A stretch of DNA of 64,000 bases from Alteraurantiacibacter buctensis. Lineage in GTDB: Bacteria; Pseudomonadota; Alphaproteobacteria; Sphingomonadales; Sphingomonadaceae. The position numbers and the translations under genes were made by a program. Within the stretch, counting starts at the first letter, position 1. Each line of letters starts with the position of its first letter. The notes under the pieces were generated by a model that was not told where the DNA came from, did no database searches, and saw only the letters and a program-made list of their open reading frames with translations. Of the stretch, positions 43,272 through 50,425 are shown in pieces. The stretch covers positions 124,001 to 188,000 of the forward strand of contig NZ_WTYV01000006.1 in the NCBI RefSeq assembly GCF_009827655.1, read 5' to 3'.

Positions 43272-43817
43272 ATGGGCACTACACAGATCATCCAACGGGC
43301 GATCACCTCGCTGCGTCCCTATGCGCGAAACGCACGCACTCACTCCAGGAAGCAGGTCAAACAGATCGCCGCGTCGATCGAGCGGTTCGGGTTCACCAAC
43401 CCCGTGCTGGTGTCGGACGACGGTGAGATCATCGCCGGCCATGGTCGGGTCGAGGCGGCCAGGCTCCTGAGGTGGAAAACGGTTCCAACGATTGCCCTGT
43501 CGCACTTGTCGGAAATCGAGCGGCGAGCGTACGTGTTGGCCGACAACAAGCTCGCTCTCAATGCCGGTTGGGACAAGGAAATCCTGGCGATAGAGTTGCA
43601 GGCGCTGGTGGATTTCGAGTTCGATGTCGAGCTGACCGGGTTCAGCCTTGCTGAAGTGGATTTCGTCATCGACGAAGCCGGGGAGGCGGACCCCGAGAGC
43701 CGCGACGCAGCCGACGACGCGGTGGCTATCGCGACGGGAGCAGGATCTGGATCGCGCGGATACCCGGTTCGTGCGCAGCTGGAATGGCAGGACCGTATCG
43801 GTCGAAGCACAGACTGA
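43272..43817 (+). CDS. ParB-like nuclease-domain protein, truncated (methylase half missing)
   Basis: 181 residues. ParB-like domain with L-R-P-Y-A-R-N-A-R-T-H-S, G-F-T-N-P-V-L-V, and I-I-A-G-H-G-R-V-E-A-A-R, closest to the N-terminal part of ParB-methyltransferase fusions. After D-P-E-S-R-D-A the family continues into a DNA methylase, but here the frame runs out over a DUF2924 remnant and stops. A good GGAGAG site precedes the ATG. Probably a non-functional fragment or a free ParB domain. Confidence 0.65.
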   Translation: MGTTQIIQRAITSLRPYARNARTHSRKQVKQIAASIERFGFTNPVLVSDDGEIIAGHGRVEAARLLRWKTVPTIALSHLSEIERRAYVLADNKLALNAGWDKEILAIELQALVDFEFDVELTGFSLAEVDFVIDEAGEADPESRDAADDAVAIATGAGSGSRGYPVRAQLEWQDRIGRSTD

Positions 43818-43941
43818 CGGGTTCGTGTTCGAGGACCGTTACTACCAATCGCTGTCGGCCATCGCCCGCGAGGTAACCGGCACCAACTGGTCCGGTCCCC
43901 GCTTCTTCGGCCTTCGAGGGGAGGGTGCCCGTGGCAAGTGA
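43730..43941 (+). pseudogene. DUF2924 protein, C-terminal remnant
   Basis: In the frame ending at TGA 43939-43941 the conserved DUF2924 ending is clear: N-G-R-T-V-S-V, D-G-F-V-F, Y-Q-S-L-S-A-I-A-R-E-V-T-G-T and W-S-G-P-R-F-F-G-L. The N-terminal two-thirds are missing, replaced by the ParB-type gene. In related elements an intact DUF2924 gene lies directly before the recombinase. Confidence 0.65.
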
Positions 43942-43983
43942 TCGGGGCGGGGCGTCTGGCGGCAAGAAGCCTGTGCCGCCTAC

Positions 43984-45525
43984 GTGATGAGCCAGCGTCA
44001 TGAGGGCTGGGAGCTGGTGAAGGATCGCTACGATGACGGCGGGTTCTCTGGCGGGAACCTGGAGCGTCCCGGTCTCAAGCGCCTGCTGGCCGATGTCGCA
44101 GCTGGCAAGGTGCAGGTAATTGTTCTCTACAAGATCGATCGTCTCACCCGCAGCCTTGCGGACTTCTCGCGGATCGTCGACGTGCTCGATAAGGCCGGGG
44201 CCAGCTTTGTCTCAGTTACCCAGTCGTTCAACACTACCACATCCATGGGCCGGTTGATGCTCAACGTGCTGCTCTCGTTCGCTCAGTTCGAGCGCGAGGT
44301 TACCGGCGAGCGCATTCGAGACAAGATCGCAGCGTCGAAGGCCAAGGGCATGTGGATGGGCGGTGCCGTGCCGCTCGGCTACCAGGTGCAGGAACGCAAG
44401 TTGGTGATCGATGAGGAGGAAGCGGCGACGGTCCGCCACATCTTCAGTCGTTATGCTGCACTGGGCTCAGGTGGTGACTTGCTCGACGAACTGCGTTTGT
44501 GCGGTATTCGCACCAAGCGGCACATCCGGAAGGACGGATTGGTACGCGGCGGCATCCCGTTTACGCGAGGCTCGCTGTTCCACCTGCTGAAGAACCGCGT
44601 CTATCGTGGCGAGATCGTCCACAAGGACACGGCGTATCCCGGGGAACACGAGGCGATCATCGACGCGGGCCTGTGGGAGAGCGTCCAGCAGCGCATCGTC
44701 GAGAACACGGTTGATCGGAAGCTGCGCCGCAAGGCCAGAGAGGCGAGCTTGCTGTCGGGGATCATCTTCGATGGTCACGGTCGGAAGATGTGCCCCAGCC
44801 ACACGGTGAGGAAGGCCAAGCGATATCGCTACTACGTGACCCATCCCGACAAAGTCATCGACGACATGCCTCAATGGCGCCGGTCGGCGTTCGACATCGA
44901 GAAGCGGGTCATTGGGGCGCTGGCGGATTATCTCGAGGACCAGCAGGCCGTCCGCAAGCTGGTCGGCAGTTCCGATGCCAGCCAGTTGGCGACAGCCATC
45001 ACGCGCTGTCAGCGCGCAGCAGAGCAGATCCGCACCAGCACGTTCCATCGCCGCACCAAAGTGCCCGCGCTCGTCGCGCGGGTTGACCTGGGTGATGACG
45101 ACATCGGGATCAGCTTGTCTTCCGATGGCTTTGCCGTCCTTCTCGGGACACCGATTGATGCAGAACGACTTCCTCGCCTCACCGTCCAGGTTGCCCGGGT
45201 GCGCCGAGGCAACGAGATCAAGCTCATCCTCACCGAGGGAGCGACGACCGAGGCCGATGATACTCTGGTCTCGTTGCTGCGGGAGGCCATGGCAGCAAGA
45301 AATGAGATGCTTGCCGAACATTCCCGCGGCATATGCCAACTCGCCTCCGCCACAGGTCGGTGCAGCAAGCGCATGACGCGACTGGTCCGCCTGTCCTGGC
45401 TTGCACCGGAAATTGTCGATGCGATTTTGGCGGGACGCCAGCCGCGCGATTTGACTGCGCGCACTCTGCTTTCCGCCGAGCTGCCGATGGACTGGCCGGG
45501 CCAGAAAGCCGCGCTCCGGTTCTGA
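43984..45525 (+). CDS. Large serine recombinase lacking its catalytic N-terminus
   Basis: 513 residues, starting at GTG 43984 or ATG 43987. Resolvase domain from Y-D-D-G-G-F-S-G-G-N-L-E-R-P onward, Y-K-I-D-R-L-T-R-S-L-A-D-F, Q-F-E-R-E-V-T-G-E-R-I-R, then recombinase and zinc-ribbon regions. The first strand with the Y-T-R-V-S active-site serine, normally about 40 residues before S-Q-x-H-E-G-W, is absent. The frame upstream (R-Q-E-A-C-A-A-Y-V) is conserved back to about 43960 and then meets a stop. Likely inactive. Confidence 0.8.
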   Translation: MMSQRHEGWELVKDRYDDGGFSGGNLERPGLKRLLADVAAGKVQVIVLYKIDRLTRSLADFSRIVDVLDKAGASFVSVTQSFNTTTSMGRLMLNVLLSFAQFEREVTGERIRDKIAASKAKGMWMGGAVPLGYQVQERKLVIDEEEAATVRHIFSRYAALGSGGDLLDELRLCGIRTKRHIRKDGLVRGGIPFTRGSLFHLLKNRVYRGEIVHKDTAYPGEHEAIIDAGLWESVQQRIVENTVDRKLRRKAREASLLSGIIFDGHGRKMCPSHTVRKAKRYRYYVTHPDKVIDDMPQWRRSAFDIEKRVIGALADYLEDQQAVRKLVGSSDASQLATAITRCQRAAEQIRTSTFHRRTKVPALVARVDLGDDDIGISLSSDGFAVLLGTPIDAERLPRLTVQVARVRRGNEIKLILTEGATTEADDTLVSLLREAMAARNEMLAEHSRGICQLASATGRCSKRMTRLVRLSWLAPEIVDAILAGRQPRDLTARTLLSAELPMDWPGQKAALRF

Positions 45526-45696
45526 GCCCGACATTCAACTGAGGTCTGGGAATCAGCACCCTGAGACTAGGAGCAGAAATCGCGCTTCGATGGCTCATCG
45601 CCCCAGTCTCACGGCCTCACCTGAAGAATTGCCCTTACGAAAGCGCGCGGAAATGCGGGCTACGCAGGGCCTTCGCGACATGCGCTCCGTAGAACC

Positions 45697-45720
45697 GGTG
45701 ATTTTGGGAGTGGGTGGTGC
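45697..45720. repeat. Right copy of 24-bp element-flanking direct repeat
   Basis: Begins GGTGATTTTGGGAGTG and ends GTGGTGC; its last 6 bases are the complement of the tRNA 3' GCACCA. Pairs with 41713-41736. Confidence 0.6.
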
Positions 45721-45764
45721 CGGTTAGAGGATTCGAACCCCTGGCCTGATGATTACAAATCAAC
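45715..45764 (-). other. tRNA-Thr(TGT) 3' fragment, prophage attachment site
   Basis: On the minus strand: anticodon loop TTTGTAA (anticodon TGT), an intact T-arm (AGGGG-TTCGAAT-CCTCT), acceptor AACCGGC and CCA. The 5' half (acceptor, D-arm) is absent; the sequence beyond 45765 is AT-rich and unrelated. This is the duplicate 3' end expected at one edge of a tRNA-integrated prophage. The whole tRNA should lie beyond 64000. Confidence 0.75.
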
Positions 45765-45866
45765 TGTTAGTATTGTAATTGCACCTAAAAAGGTGTAAAC
45801 GATACCCAAGACCCGCCGTTAAGAGTCAATGACTTACCGATGGGCTGTAAACCGAATGGAGCCGCC

Positions 45867-46058
45867 ATGACTAACAAACCCATCGCCCTACAGGTCCGTA
45901 TGCGGCCCGATCTGCACAAGGCGTTGAAGGCCCGCGCTGAACGTGAAGGCCGTTCACTGAACGACACCATCACGCGGATGCTGGAACGCGGGGCGGACGA
46001 GACGGCGCTGCGCACGATGGTGCGGTTTGAACCGCTAATCACCGCTAATCAGGGGTAA
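45867..46058 (+). CDS. Arc-like ribbon-helix-helix protein
   Basis: 63 residues. The N-terminal strand I-A-L-Q-V-R-M-R is followed by helix L-H-K-A-L-K-A-R-A-E-R and E-G-R-S-L-N-D-T-I-T-R-M-L, the Arc/MetJ fold. GGAG precedes the ATG. Probable DNA-binding regulator of the prophage edge; 4 bases separate it from the next gene. Confidence 0.78.
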   Translation: MTNKPIALQVRMRPDLHKALKARAEREGRSLNDTITRMLERGADETALRTMVRFEPLITANQG

Positions 46059-46062
46059 TCAA

Positions 46063-46446
46063 ATGGACGATATCTCCCGTAAATTCGGCGCACGTTCGCC
46101 AGACGACCGAGCGCAAATCGCGCGGCTAGTCCGGCTAGGCGTTCCCGTGCGCGTCATAAACTGCTTGATCAAAGCCGGGCTTACATCGCCAGAAGCCATA
46201 TGTGGTATGACGCCGGTTGACCTATTACGCATCCCAGGGATCGCGCGGACCACTATTTCTGACCTGAAGGTAGCCTTCTTCAATGAAGGCTTAGTGCTTG
46301 AGCCGTCCGACGATCCGGTGTTGCGGGAATTGGCGCTGGTTGAGGCGCGGACACTTTCAGTCCTATACGCCGCTCAACAAGACCACAGAGACGCACTTCG
46401 TGAATTGGAAGCGCGCCGGGCATTTCTGGCGAAGCGCGCCGCCTAA
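46063..46446 (+). CDS. Phage protein with RNA polymerase alpha-CTD-like helical domain
   Basis: 127 residues. The segment from about residue 32 (I-N-C-L-I-K-A-G-L-T-S-P-E-A-I) through M-T-P-V-D-L-L-R-I-P-G-I-A-R-T-T-I-S-D-L to N-E-G-L-V-L follows the pattern of the alpha C-terminal domain of RNA polymerase (helix, loop, I-x-G-hhh, helix). A helical tail follows. It may bind DNA or transcription factors; function unknown. AGGGG lies before the ATG. Confidence 0.6.
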   Translation: MDDISRKFGARSPDDRAQIARLVRLGVPVRVINCLIKAGLTSPEAICGMTPVDLLRIPGIARTTISDLKVAFFNEGLVLEPSDDPVLRELALVEARTLSVLYAAQQDHRDALRELEARRAFLAKRAA

Positions 46447-46489
46447 CCCCCGCCTCGCAACGGGGCAGGGGATATGATAGGAGTGTGTG

Positions 46490-46714
46490 ATGGAATGGCA
46501 GCCGATTGAGACAGCGCCGAAGGATGGAGCGCCCATCATTGTGGGATGCTTGGTGAAGCCCATGTATGATGAAGAACCTGCCTTTTGGGCCTACTGGAAC
46601 CCAAACCAAGGTGGCGAGATTTGGCAGCGCGGATATTACTGCGGCGATGAACCAACCCACTGGATGCCGCTACCGCCTCCACCCAACCTTGCCACCCCCT
46701 CCCATGCGCGATAG
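46490..46714 (+). CDS. DUF551-like phage protein
   Basis: 74 residues. W-Q-P-I-E-T-A-P-K-D-G at the start and T-H-W-M-P-L-P-P-P-P at the end are the DUF551 signature, common in temperate phages and of unknown function. ATG 46490 is preferred over the GTG one codon earlier. Confidence 0.75.
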   Translation: MEWQPIETAPKDGAPIIVGCLVKPMYDEEPAFWAYWNPNQGGEIWQRGYYCGDEPTHWMPLPPPPNLATPSHAR

Positions 46715-46723
46715 GATGAAGTG

Positions 46724-46894
46724 ATGGAACCTGATTGGAAAACGGTCTTTTGCCTTGGCTACGTGGTCCCTGATCGGGAAACGCGCTATCTGTTCCGCTA
46801 TCCAGACGGTGAGCCATTCGAAAGCCGATTGGCAGACTTCCACCCGCTACAGAACATCGCTGGTGGTCTGCAATTCGCGCCATTGCACGAATAG
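46724..46894 (+). CDS. Small phage protein, unknown
   Basis: 56 residues beginning M-E-P-D-W-K-T-V-F. It has an aromatic-rich middle (R-Y-L-F-R-Y-P-D-G-E-P-F). The ATG is 7 bases after the DUF551 stop, with an AGGATGAAG sequence upstream. No family recognised. Confidence 0.5.
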   Translation: MEPDWKTVFCLGYVVPDRETRYLFRYPDGEPFESRLADFHPLQNIAGGLQFAPLHE

Positions 46895-46997
46895 TGGCCC
46901 GCGCTCCCACCCGATCCGGCTGTATAGTGCTGCTGTTAGCGGGGGTGGGGTTGATGTTAGCAATCGGCGTGTTTGTGAACATCAACGCAGTTTGATG

Positions 46998-47504
46998 CTA
47001 TTCGGTGACTGACAAGCCTAGCGCCCACTCCCTCGCGGCGATGCTGTAGGCGTAGAGGTCGGCGCAGGCTCGCACATCGGCGGTATCCACGATGGCCTTG
47101 GCGGGCAGGCTTTCAGAAACTCCGGCACCTGGATCTGCGGCGGCGCTATCGGTTCCGCTGGCGACACACTGACCGTTCGGGCGCACCCCGTTATCAGCAA
47201 TGAACCTGTCAGTAGCATCGCGCACCACAACGCGCGTGACTTCGTGGGCATGGTCGGCTTCCTTTGTTACCGCGTCCAGGCGGGCTTGTTCGGCTTCAAT
47301 GACGGCGATCTGTGCAGCGCGGGCTTGCTCTTGCGCGGCTTCCACGCTGGCGGTGAGTTCGGCCATCTGGCGGTGGTATTTGTCGCGGGCATCACCGTAG
47401 CCCTTGCTGTAGGCGATCAGGACAATGCCGATTGCGGCCAGGACGGCGTATGCCTGCCACGGCAGCTTGCCTAGGAACGCGCGTATTGCCAAGAGTGCAG
47501 TCAT
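46998..47504 (-). CDS. Rz-like inner-membrane spanin (i-spanin)
   Basis: 168 residues. One N-terminal membrane helix (A-Y-A-V-L-A-A-I-G-I-V-L-I-A-Y) is followed by a long coiled-coil region (residues about 45-95: E-A-A-Q-E-Q-A-R-A-A). Type II topology and the nested lipoprotein gene mark it as the Rz partner that bridges to the outer membrane in the last lysis step. Last gene of the late operon. Confidence 0.8.
   Translation of the reverse strand: MTALLAIRAFLGKLPWQAYAVLAAIGIVLIAYSKGYGDARDKYHRQMAELTASVEAAQEQARAAQIAVIEAEQARLDAVTKEADHAHEVTRVVVRDATDRFIADNGVRPNGQCVASGTDSAAADPGAGVSESLPAKAIVDTADVRACADLYAYSIAAREWALGLSVTE
47018..47251 (-). CDS. Rz1-like outer-membrane spanin lipoprotein, embedded in Rz gene
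   Basis: 77 residues, wholly inside the Rz gene in another frame. Signal peptide with lipobox L-I-T-G-C near residue 20; the mature part is proline-rich (P-I-A-P-P-Q-I-Q-V-P and C-P-P-R-P). This is the classic nested Rz/Rz1 arrangement. Confidence 0.75.
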   Translation of the reverse strand: MPTKSRALWCAMLLTGSLLITGCARTVSVSPAEPIAPPQIQVPEFLKACPPRPSWIPPMCEPAPTSTPTASPRGSGR

Positions 47505-47709
47505 GTGCTAGCAGTCCTTTGTTGCTGCGGCGGCGCGTGATGAACAGGGCAAGATCGCAACTTGCCCGTGGTCGGGTCCATTGCCCCCCGTGCGCGTTAG
47601 GTAGGCGTCATCCGTTCGCCGTGGTGACATAGACGGGGCGGGTTCGGGCAAGCCGGAATTACCCGTCAGCGATATGCTAGCCCGCCTCGTCACCCCACCT
47701 TCTCCACGG

Positions 47710-48225
47710 TCACGCCGCGTCCTTCAGGCACAGCGCCCGTTCGGCTTGCCTGCGACGAGTTAGCCCTCGCACTTCACGCCCACCGGCCTTATTCCACATC
47801 AGGAAGGCATCGCACCCGCCACGGATGTTCCCGGCGCTGAACCGGCGTGCCACGGTCGATCTGGCATAGGCGGATTGCCCGATGTTGTAGGACAGGGACG
47901 TAGCCGCAGCCAGGGCATAGGGCTTGTCTCGCAGGTTCGGATTGCGCGCCAGCACGGCCTCGCCAAATTCTCCCACGGCACCAGCCAGCATATCCTCACA
48001 CTCGGCATTGGTGTAGCGGCGCATATCCACCCGCGTTTCTCCGTAACAGACGGTCCACACGCCCACGATATCGCGGTAAGGATCGTTCGACTTGCCTTCC
48101 CATACGCCCACGATGGCTAGGGCGGCGGCGGCGGCAGTTGCGCCAAGGGTGGCGGCCAGTTTGCTGCGTCCGGTCTGTTCGGGCATCGGCACAATGGGGC
48201 TGGGCCGGTTGACGTTAAACGGCAT
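47710..48225 (-). CDS. Phage endolysin, glycoside hydrolase family 24 (SAR-type)
   Basis: 171 residues. An N-terminal hydrophobic Ala-rich segment (residues about 24-41) looks like a signal-anchor-release sequence. The catalytic Glu is in W-E-G-K-S-N, with D-P-Y-R-D, and T-V-C-Y-G-E-T follows as the usual T-x-G-Y-G-H-T region. Muramidase of T4/P21 type. It overlaps the holin gene by 11 bases. Confidence 0.85.
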   Translation of the reverse strand: MPFNVNRPSPIVPMPEQTGRSKLAATLGATAAAAALAIVGVWEGKSNDPYRDIVGVWTVCYGETRVDMRRYTNAECEDMLAGAVGEFGEAVLARNPNLRDKPYALAAATSLSYNIGQSAYARSTVARRFSAGNIRGGCDAFLMWNKAGGREVRGLTRRRQAERALCLKDAA

Positions 48226-48460
48226 CGGTCTGTCCTTTCGGCTTGAACTGGATCACGCGCACCAGCGTAGGCACGGCAAAGGCGACCACGGCCACAAGAC
48301 CGGCCACAAGGTAGCGGACAGGGCCAGCGGGAATGAAGGCGATCAGGCCAATCGCCATTGACGGGTTGGCGATCAGCAGGGCCGACAGGATGGCGGGGAT
48401 TGCTGCGAGCCTTACGCTTGCGAACTTCCACCAGTTGCGGGCTTCTTCAATGAACTTCAT
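48215..48460 (-). CDS. Holin-like membrane protein
   Basis: 81 residues with two membrane segments (A-A-I-P-A-I-L-S-A-L-L-I-A and Y-L-V-A-G-L-V-A-V-V-A-F-A-V) and a basic tail. Immediately upstream of the endolysin, as expected of a holin or pinholin. Confidence 0.75.
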   Translation of the reverse strand: MKFIEEARNWWKFASVRLAAIPAILSALLIANPSMAIGLIAFIPAGPVRYLVAGLVAVVAFAVPTLVRVIQFKPKGQTDAV

Positions 48461-48657
48461 CCGCCAATCCCTTCGAAGCTAAACCCAATCGGATTAGGCG
48501 CGCGCCAAATGTCGTCCCCGTTCGCGTCCAAAAGGCCCGTGGGCGTGGCTACATGTTCAGGCACGTCCAGATGCGTGATTGCGGTGTCCCGCCCGTAGTG
48601 GTCATCTTCCACCCAAAGGGCGCGGGTTGCTTTCGGTCGCGTAAAGTATCGGCTCAT
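48457..48657 (-). CDS. Small phage protein, unknown
   Basis: 66 residues, soluble, with W-V-E-D-D-H-Y-G-R-D and a C-terminal Gly-rich end. Overlaps both neighbours by 4 bases in the lysis operon. No family recognised. Confidence 0.6.
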   Translation of the reverse strand: MSRYFTRPKATRALWVEDDHYGRDTAITHLDVPEHVATPTGLLDANGDDIWRAPNPIGFSFEGIGG

Positions 48658-48845
48658 CTGTCACACTCCATCGCAGGCGCGCCTTGCAGCGCCCCAAAGG
48701 CCCGCCGGTTCGCTTCCCATTGGGCATAGGCAAACACGCGAAGGGCCTGCATCACTTCGGCGGCTTCGCGGTGGCCGGACGCGCGCAACAGCCGGTCCTG
48801 TTCATCCACGCGCACCTGTAGCGCTATCCATTCGGCGCTATTCAT
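48654..48845 (-). CDS. Small phage protein, unknown
   Basis: 63 residues, mostly helical (R-V-D-E-Q-D-R-L-L-R-A and A-Q-W-E-A-N-R-R-A-F-G-A). Overlaps the next gene by 4 bases. No family recognised. Confidence 0.6.
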   Translation of the reverse strand: MNSAEWIALQVRVDEQDRLLRASGHREAAEVMQALRVFAYAQWEANRRAFGALQGAPAMECDR

Positions 48846-48963
48846 CAGCCTGCGGGTCCGTCAGATCGACCTCGGGCACGCCAACAAGCATCCCTTCCGG
48901 CCAATCGCTGTGGAACTCCTCGGCGGCGATGCCGAGCCAGTGGTAGAACAGTTCGTCGGTCAT
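48838..48963 (-). CDS. Tiny phage protein, unknown
   Basis: 41 residues beginning M-T-D-E-L-F-Y-H-W-L-G, acidic. Its ATG overlaps the stop of the phosphoesterase gene (ATGA) and its stop overlaps the next start by 8 bases, so it fills the only coding gap in the operon. Confidence 0.5.
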   Translation of the reverse strand: MTDELFYHWLGIAAEEFHSDWPEGMLVGVPEVDLTDPQADE

Positions 48964-50126
48964 GCTGCGAAAGCTCTCTGCTGCGGGGGAACGTAGTGTT
49001 CGGGATACTTGGCGCGGATAATGTCGCGCACCCGTTCAACCGGCATCAGTGTGCGGCCCACCTCGCCATAGGTGCGAGAGCGCAGGACAAGGCTCATAAG
49101 CTGCTTTGAGCGCCAGCCCCCATCGTTCGCGTATTTGTCGCGCGGGGCGAGGTTGTTCCAGCTTTCGAACACAACGCCGGGGTATTCCTTGCGCTGCGAG
49201 TGGTGAACGTGGCCACCGTCGATATAGCGAAAGGTGGTTTCCCCCCAATCGGCGGCGTAGTCCTCTGCCATCACCTTGGCGCAAGCTTCAGGCTTTGCCT
49301 TGTGGCCGTGGTGGATCATCACGAATGTCTTGCCCATCCGGTAGGCGATGAACGGGCTTTCGTTGTGGATCACGTTGACGCGGGGTGTGTTGCGATAGAG
49401 TGCCCGCATGGTGACAGCTATCCAGCTATCGTTGCTTTCGGAGTGGTTGCCCTGGTTGTAGATCAGATCCACGGTCTGCGCCTTGGCCAGCGCCCGCTCG
49501 CAGATGAACTGGCAAATCTCGACATAGGCATCGATCATTTTCCAGTAGCGCGTGTCATAGTCGAGCGCGTGGCCGTGGCCCATCGTCTCGCCCTTGAACG
49601 TCTCGTAGTGGGTGCCATCCCCAAGGTCATTGATGACCATGCGTTCGCACGGCGGGGCGGCATCGATCAGCGCGGCGGCGGCGGCGCAAATCTCGCGCTT
49701 GGCAATGCTGATATCGAAGTTCGCACCCGTCTCGGCTTCGGAGCAAAGCAGGCCGATATGGGCATCCCCGATTTGCAGCCACGGGATGATATCGGATTGC
49801 GGCTCTGGCGACAGAGGCAGGGTGTCAATCCGCAGCGGGGCAATGTTCTCGACTGCCCGCTGGATACCGGCCCAATAGTCGCGCTCTGCCTTGCGGGTTT
49901 TCAGCCAGATCGGTTCGCCTGCTTCGGTCTTAGTGAATTGCGAATAGCCGTGCAGTTCGAAGCCGTCCGCAACCCTGTCGTCCAGTTCGTTGCGAAGCCT
50001 GCTATCGCCGCCGGACAGGCGATCACGCAGGGCCGAACGGGATATGTTGAGCAGGCGCGCTGCCCCCGCCTTGCTGCCTGCCTTTTCGACGGCAGCTTGG
50101 GCTTCGATTTGCTTGTCTGTCGGCAC
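48960..50126 (-). CDS. Phage calcineurin-like phosphoesterase with N-terminal HTH
   Basis: 388 residues from GTG 50126. The N-terminus has a Fis-type helix-turn-helix look (A-A-R-L-L-N-I-S-R-S-A-L-R-D-R-L-S-G-G). The metal-binding motifs are I-G-D-A-H-I-G, L-G-D-G-T-H, Y-N-Q-G-N-H-S-E, I-H-H-G-H-K and D-G-G-H-V-H-H. Such metallophosphatases occur in podovirus late regions; substrate unknown (nucleic acid or nucleotide by analogy). Confidence 0.78.
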   Translation of the reverse strand: MPTDKQIEAQAAVEKAGSKAGAARLLNISRSALRDRLSGGDSRLRNELDDRVADGFELHGYSQFTKTEAGEPIWLKTRKAERDYWAGIQRAVENIAPLRIDTLPLSPEPQSDIIPWLQIGDAHIGLLCSEAETGANFDISIAKREICAAAAALIDAAPPCERMVINDLGDGTHYETFKGETMGHGHALDYDTRYWKMIDAYVEICQFICERALAKAQTVDLIYNQGNHSESNDSWIAVTMRALYRNTPRVNVIHNESPFIAYRMGKTFVMIHHGHKAKPEACAKVMAEDYAADWGETTFRYIDGGHVHHSQRKEYPGVVFESWNNLAPRDKYANDGGWRSKQLMSLVLRSRTYGEVGRTLMPVERVRDIIRAKYPEHYVPPQQRAFAA

Positions 50127-50155
50127 AAATCACCCTTGGTTGCAACCCGTGCGGG

Positions 50156-50425
50156 TCAGCCCATCAGATACTTGACCGCCGAAGCGACCACGGCAGACAC
50201 GCCAGCGGCAACGGCGGTGATGACCTTCCACGCGCCCTTGCGTTCGGCCTCGCGCGCTTCGATTGCGGCCAAGCGCTTGTCGATCTTGTCCAGCCCCGTG
50301 CCGACCTTCTCGAAGCCCTCGGTGACGGTGGTTTCCAGCTTGTCCATGCGCTTCTCAACCGCCACCAATGTTCCTTCCAAGCGGCCAACGTCCCGTTGCA
50401 GATCGGTATGGGTGGGCTGGGTCAC
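50156..50425 (-). CDS. Small coiled-coil membrane protein of phage
   Basis: 89 residues from GTG 50425. A heptad-rich coiled coil (residues about 8-58) precedes a C-terminal membrane helix (V-I-T-A-V-A-A-G-V-S-A-V-V-A-S). Hemolysin XhlA-like layout; possibly an additional lysis or tail-chaperone protein. Confidence 0.6.
   Translation of the reverse strand: MTQPTHTDLQRDVGRLEGTLVAVEKRMDKLETTVTEGFEKVGTGLDKIDKRLAAIEAREAERKGAWKVITAVAAGVSAVVASAVKYLMG

Larger units (their letters stand above)
41713..45720. mobile_element. Small decayed integrated element with serine recombinase
   Basis: About 4 kb bounded by a 24-bp direct repeat with two mismatches (41713-41736 and 45697-45720). Cargo: repeat array, ImmA/XRE pair, truncated ParB-type protein, DUF2924 remnant, N-terminally deleted serine recombinase. 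The right boundary coincides with the 3' end of a tRNA-Thr fragment. Confidence 0.6.

Noticed and set aside
45715-45790. Complete tRNA-Thr gene
   Set aside because: Only the anticodon arm to CCA is present; D-arm and 5' acceptor are missing, so it is an attachment-site fragment.
47508-47693. 61-residue minus-strand frame between Rz and endolysin
   Set aside because: No ribosome-binding site, low-complexity composition, no family; left unannotated.
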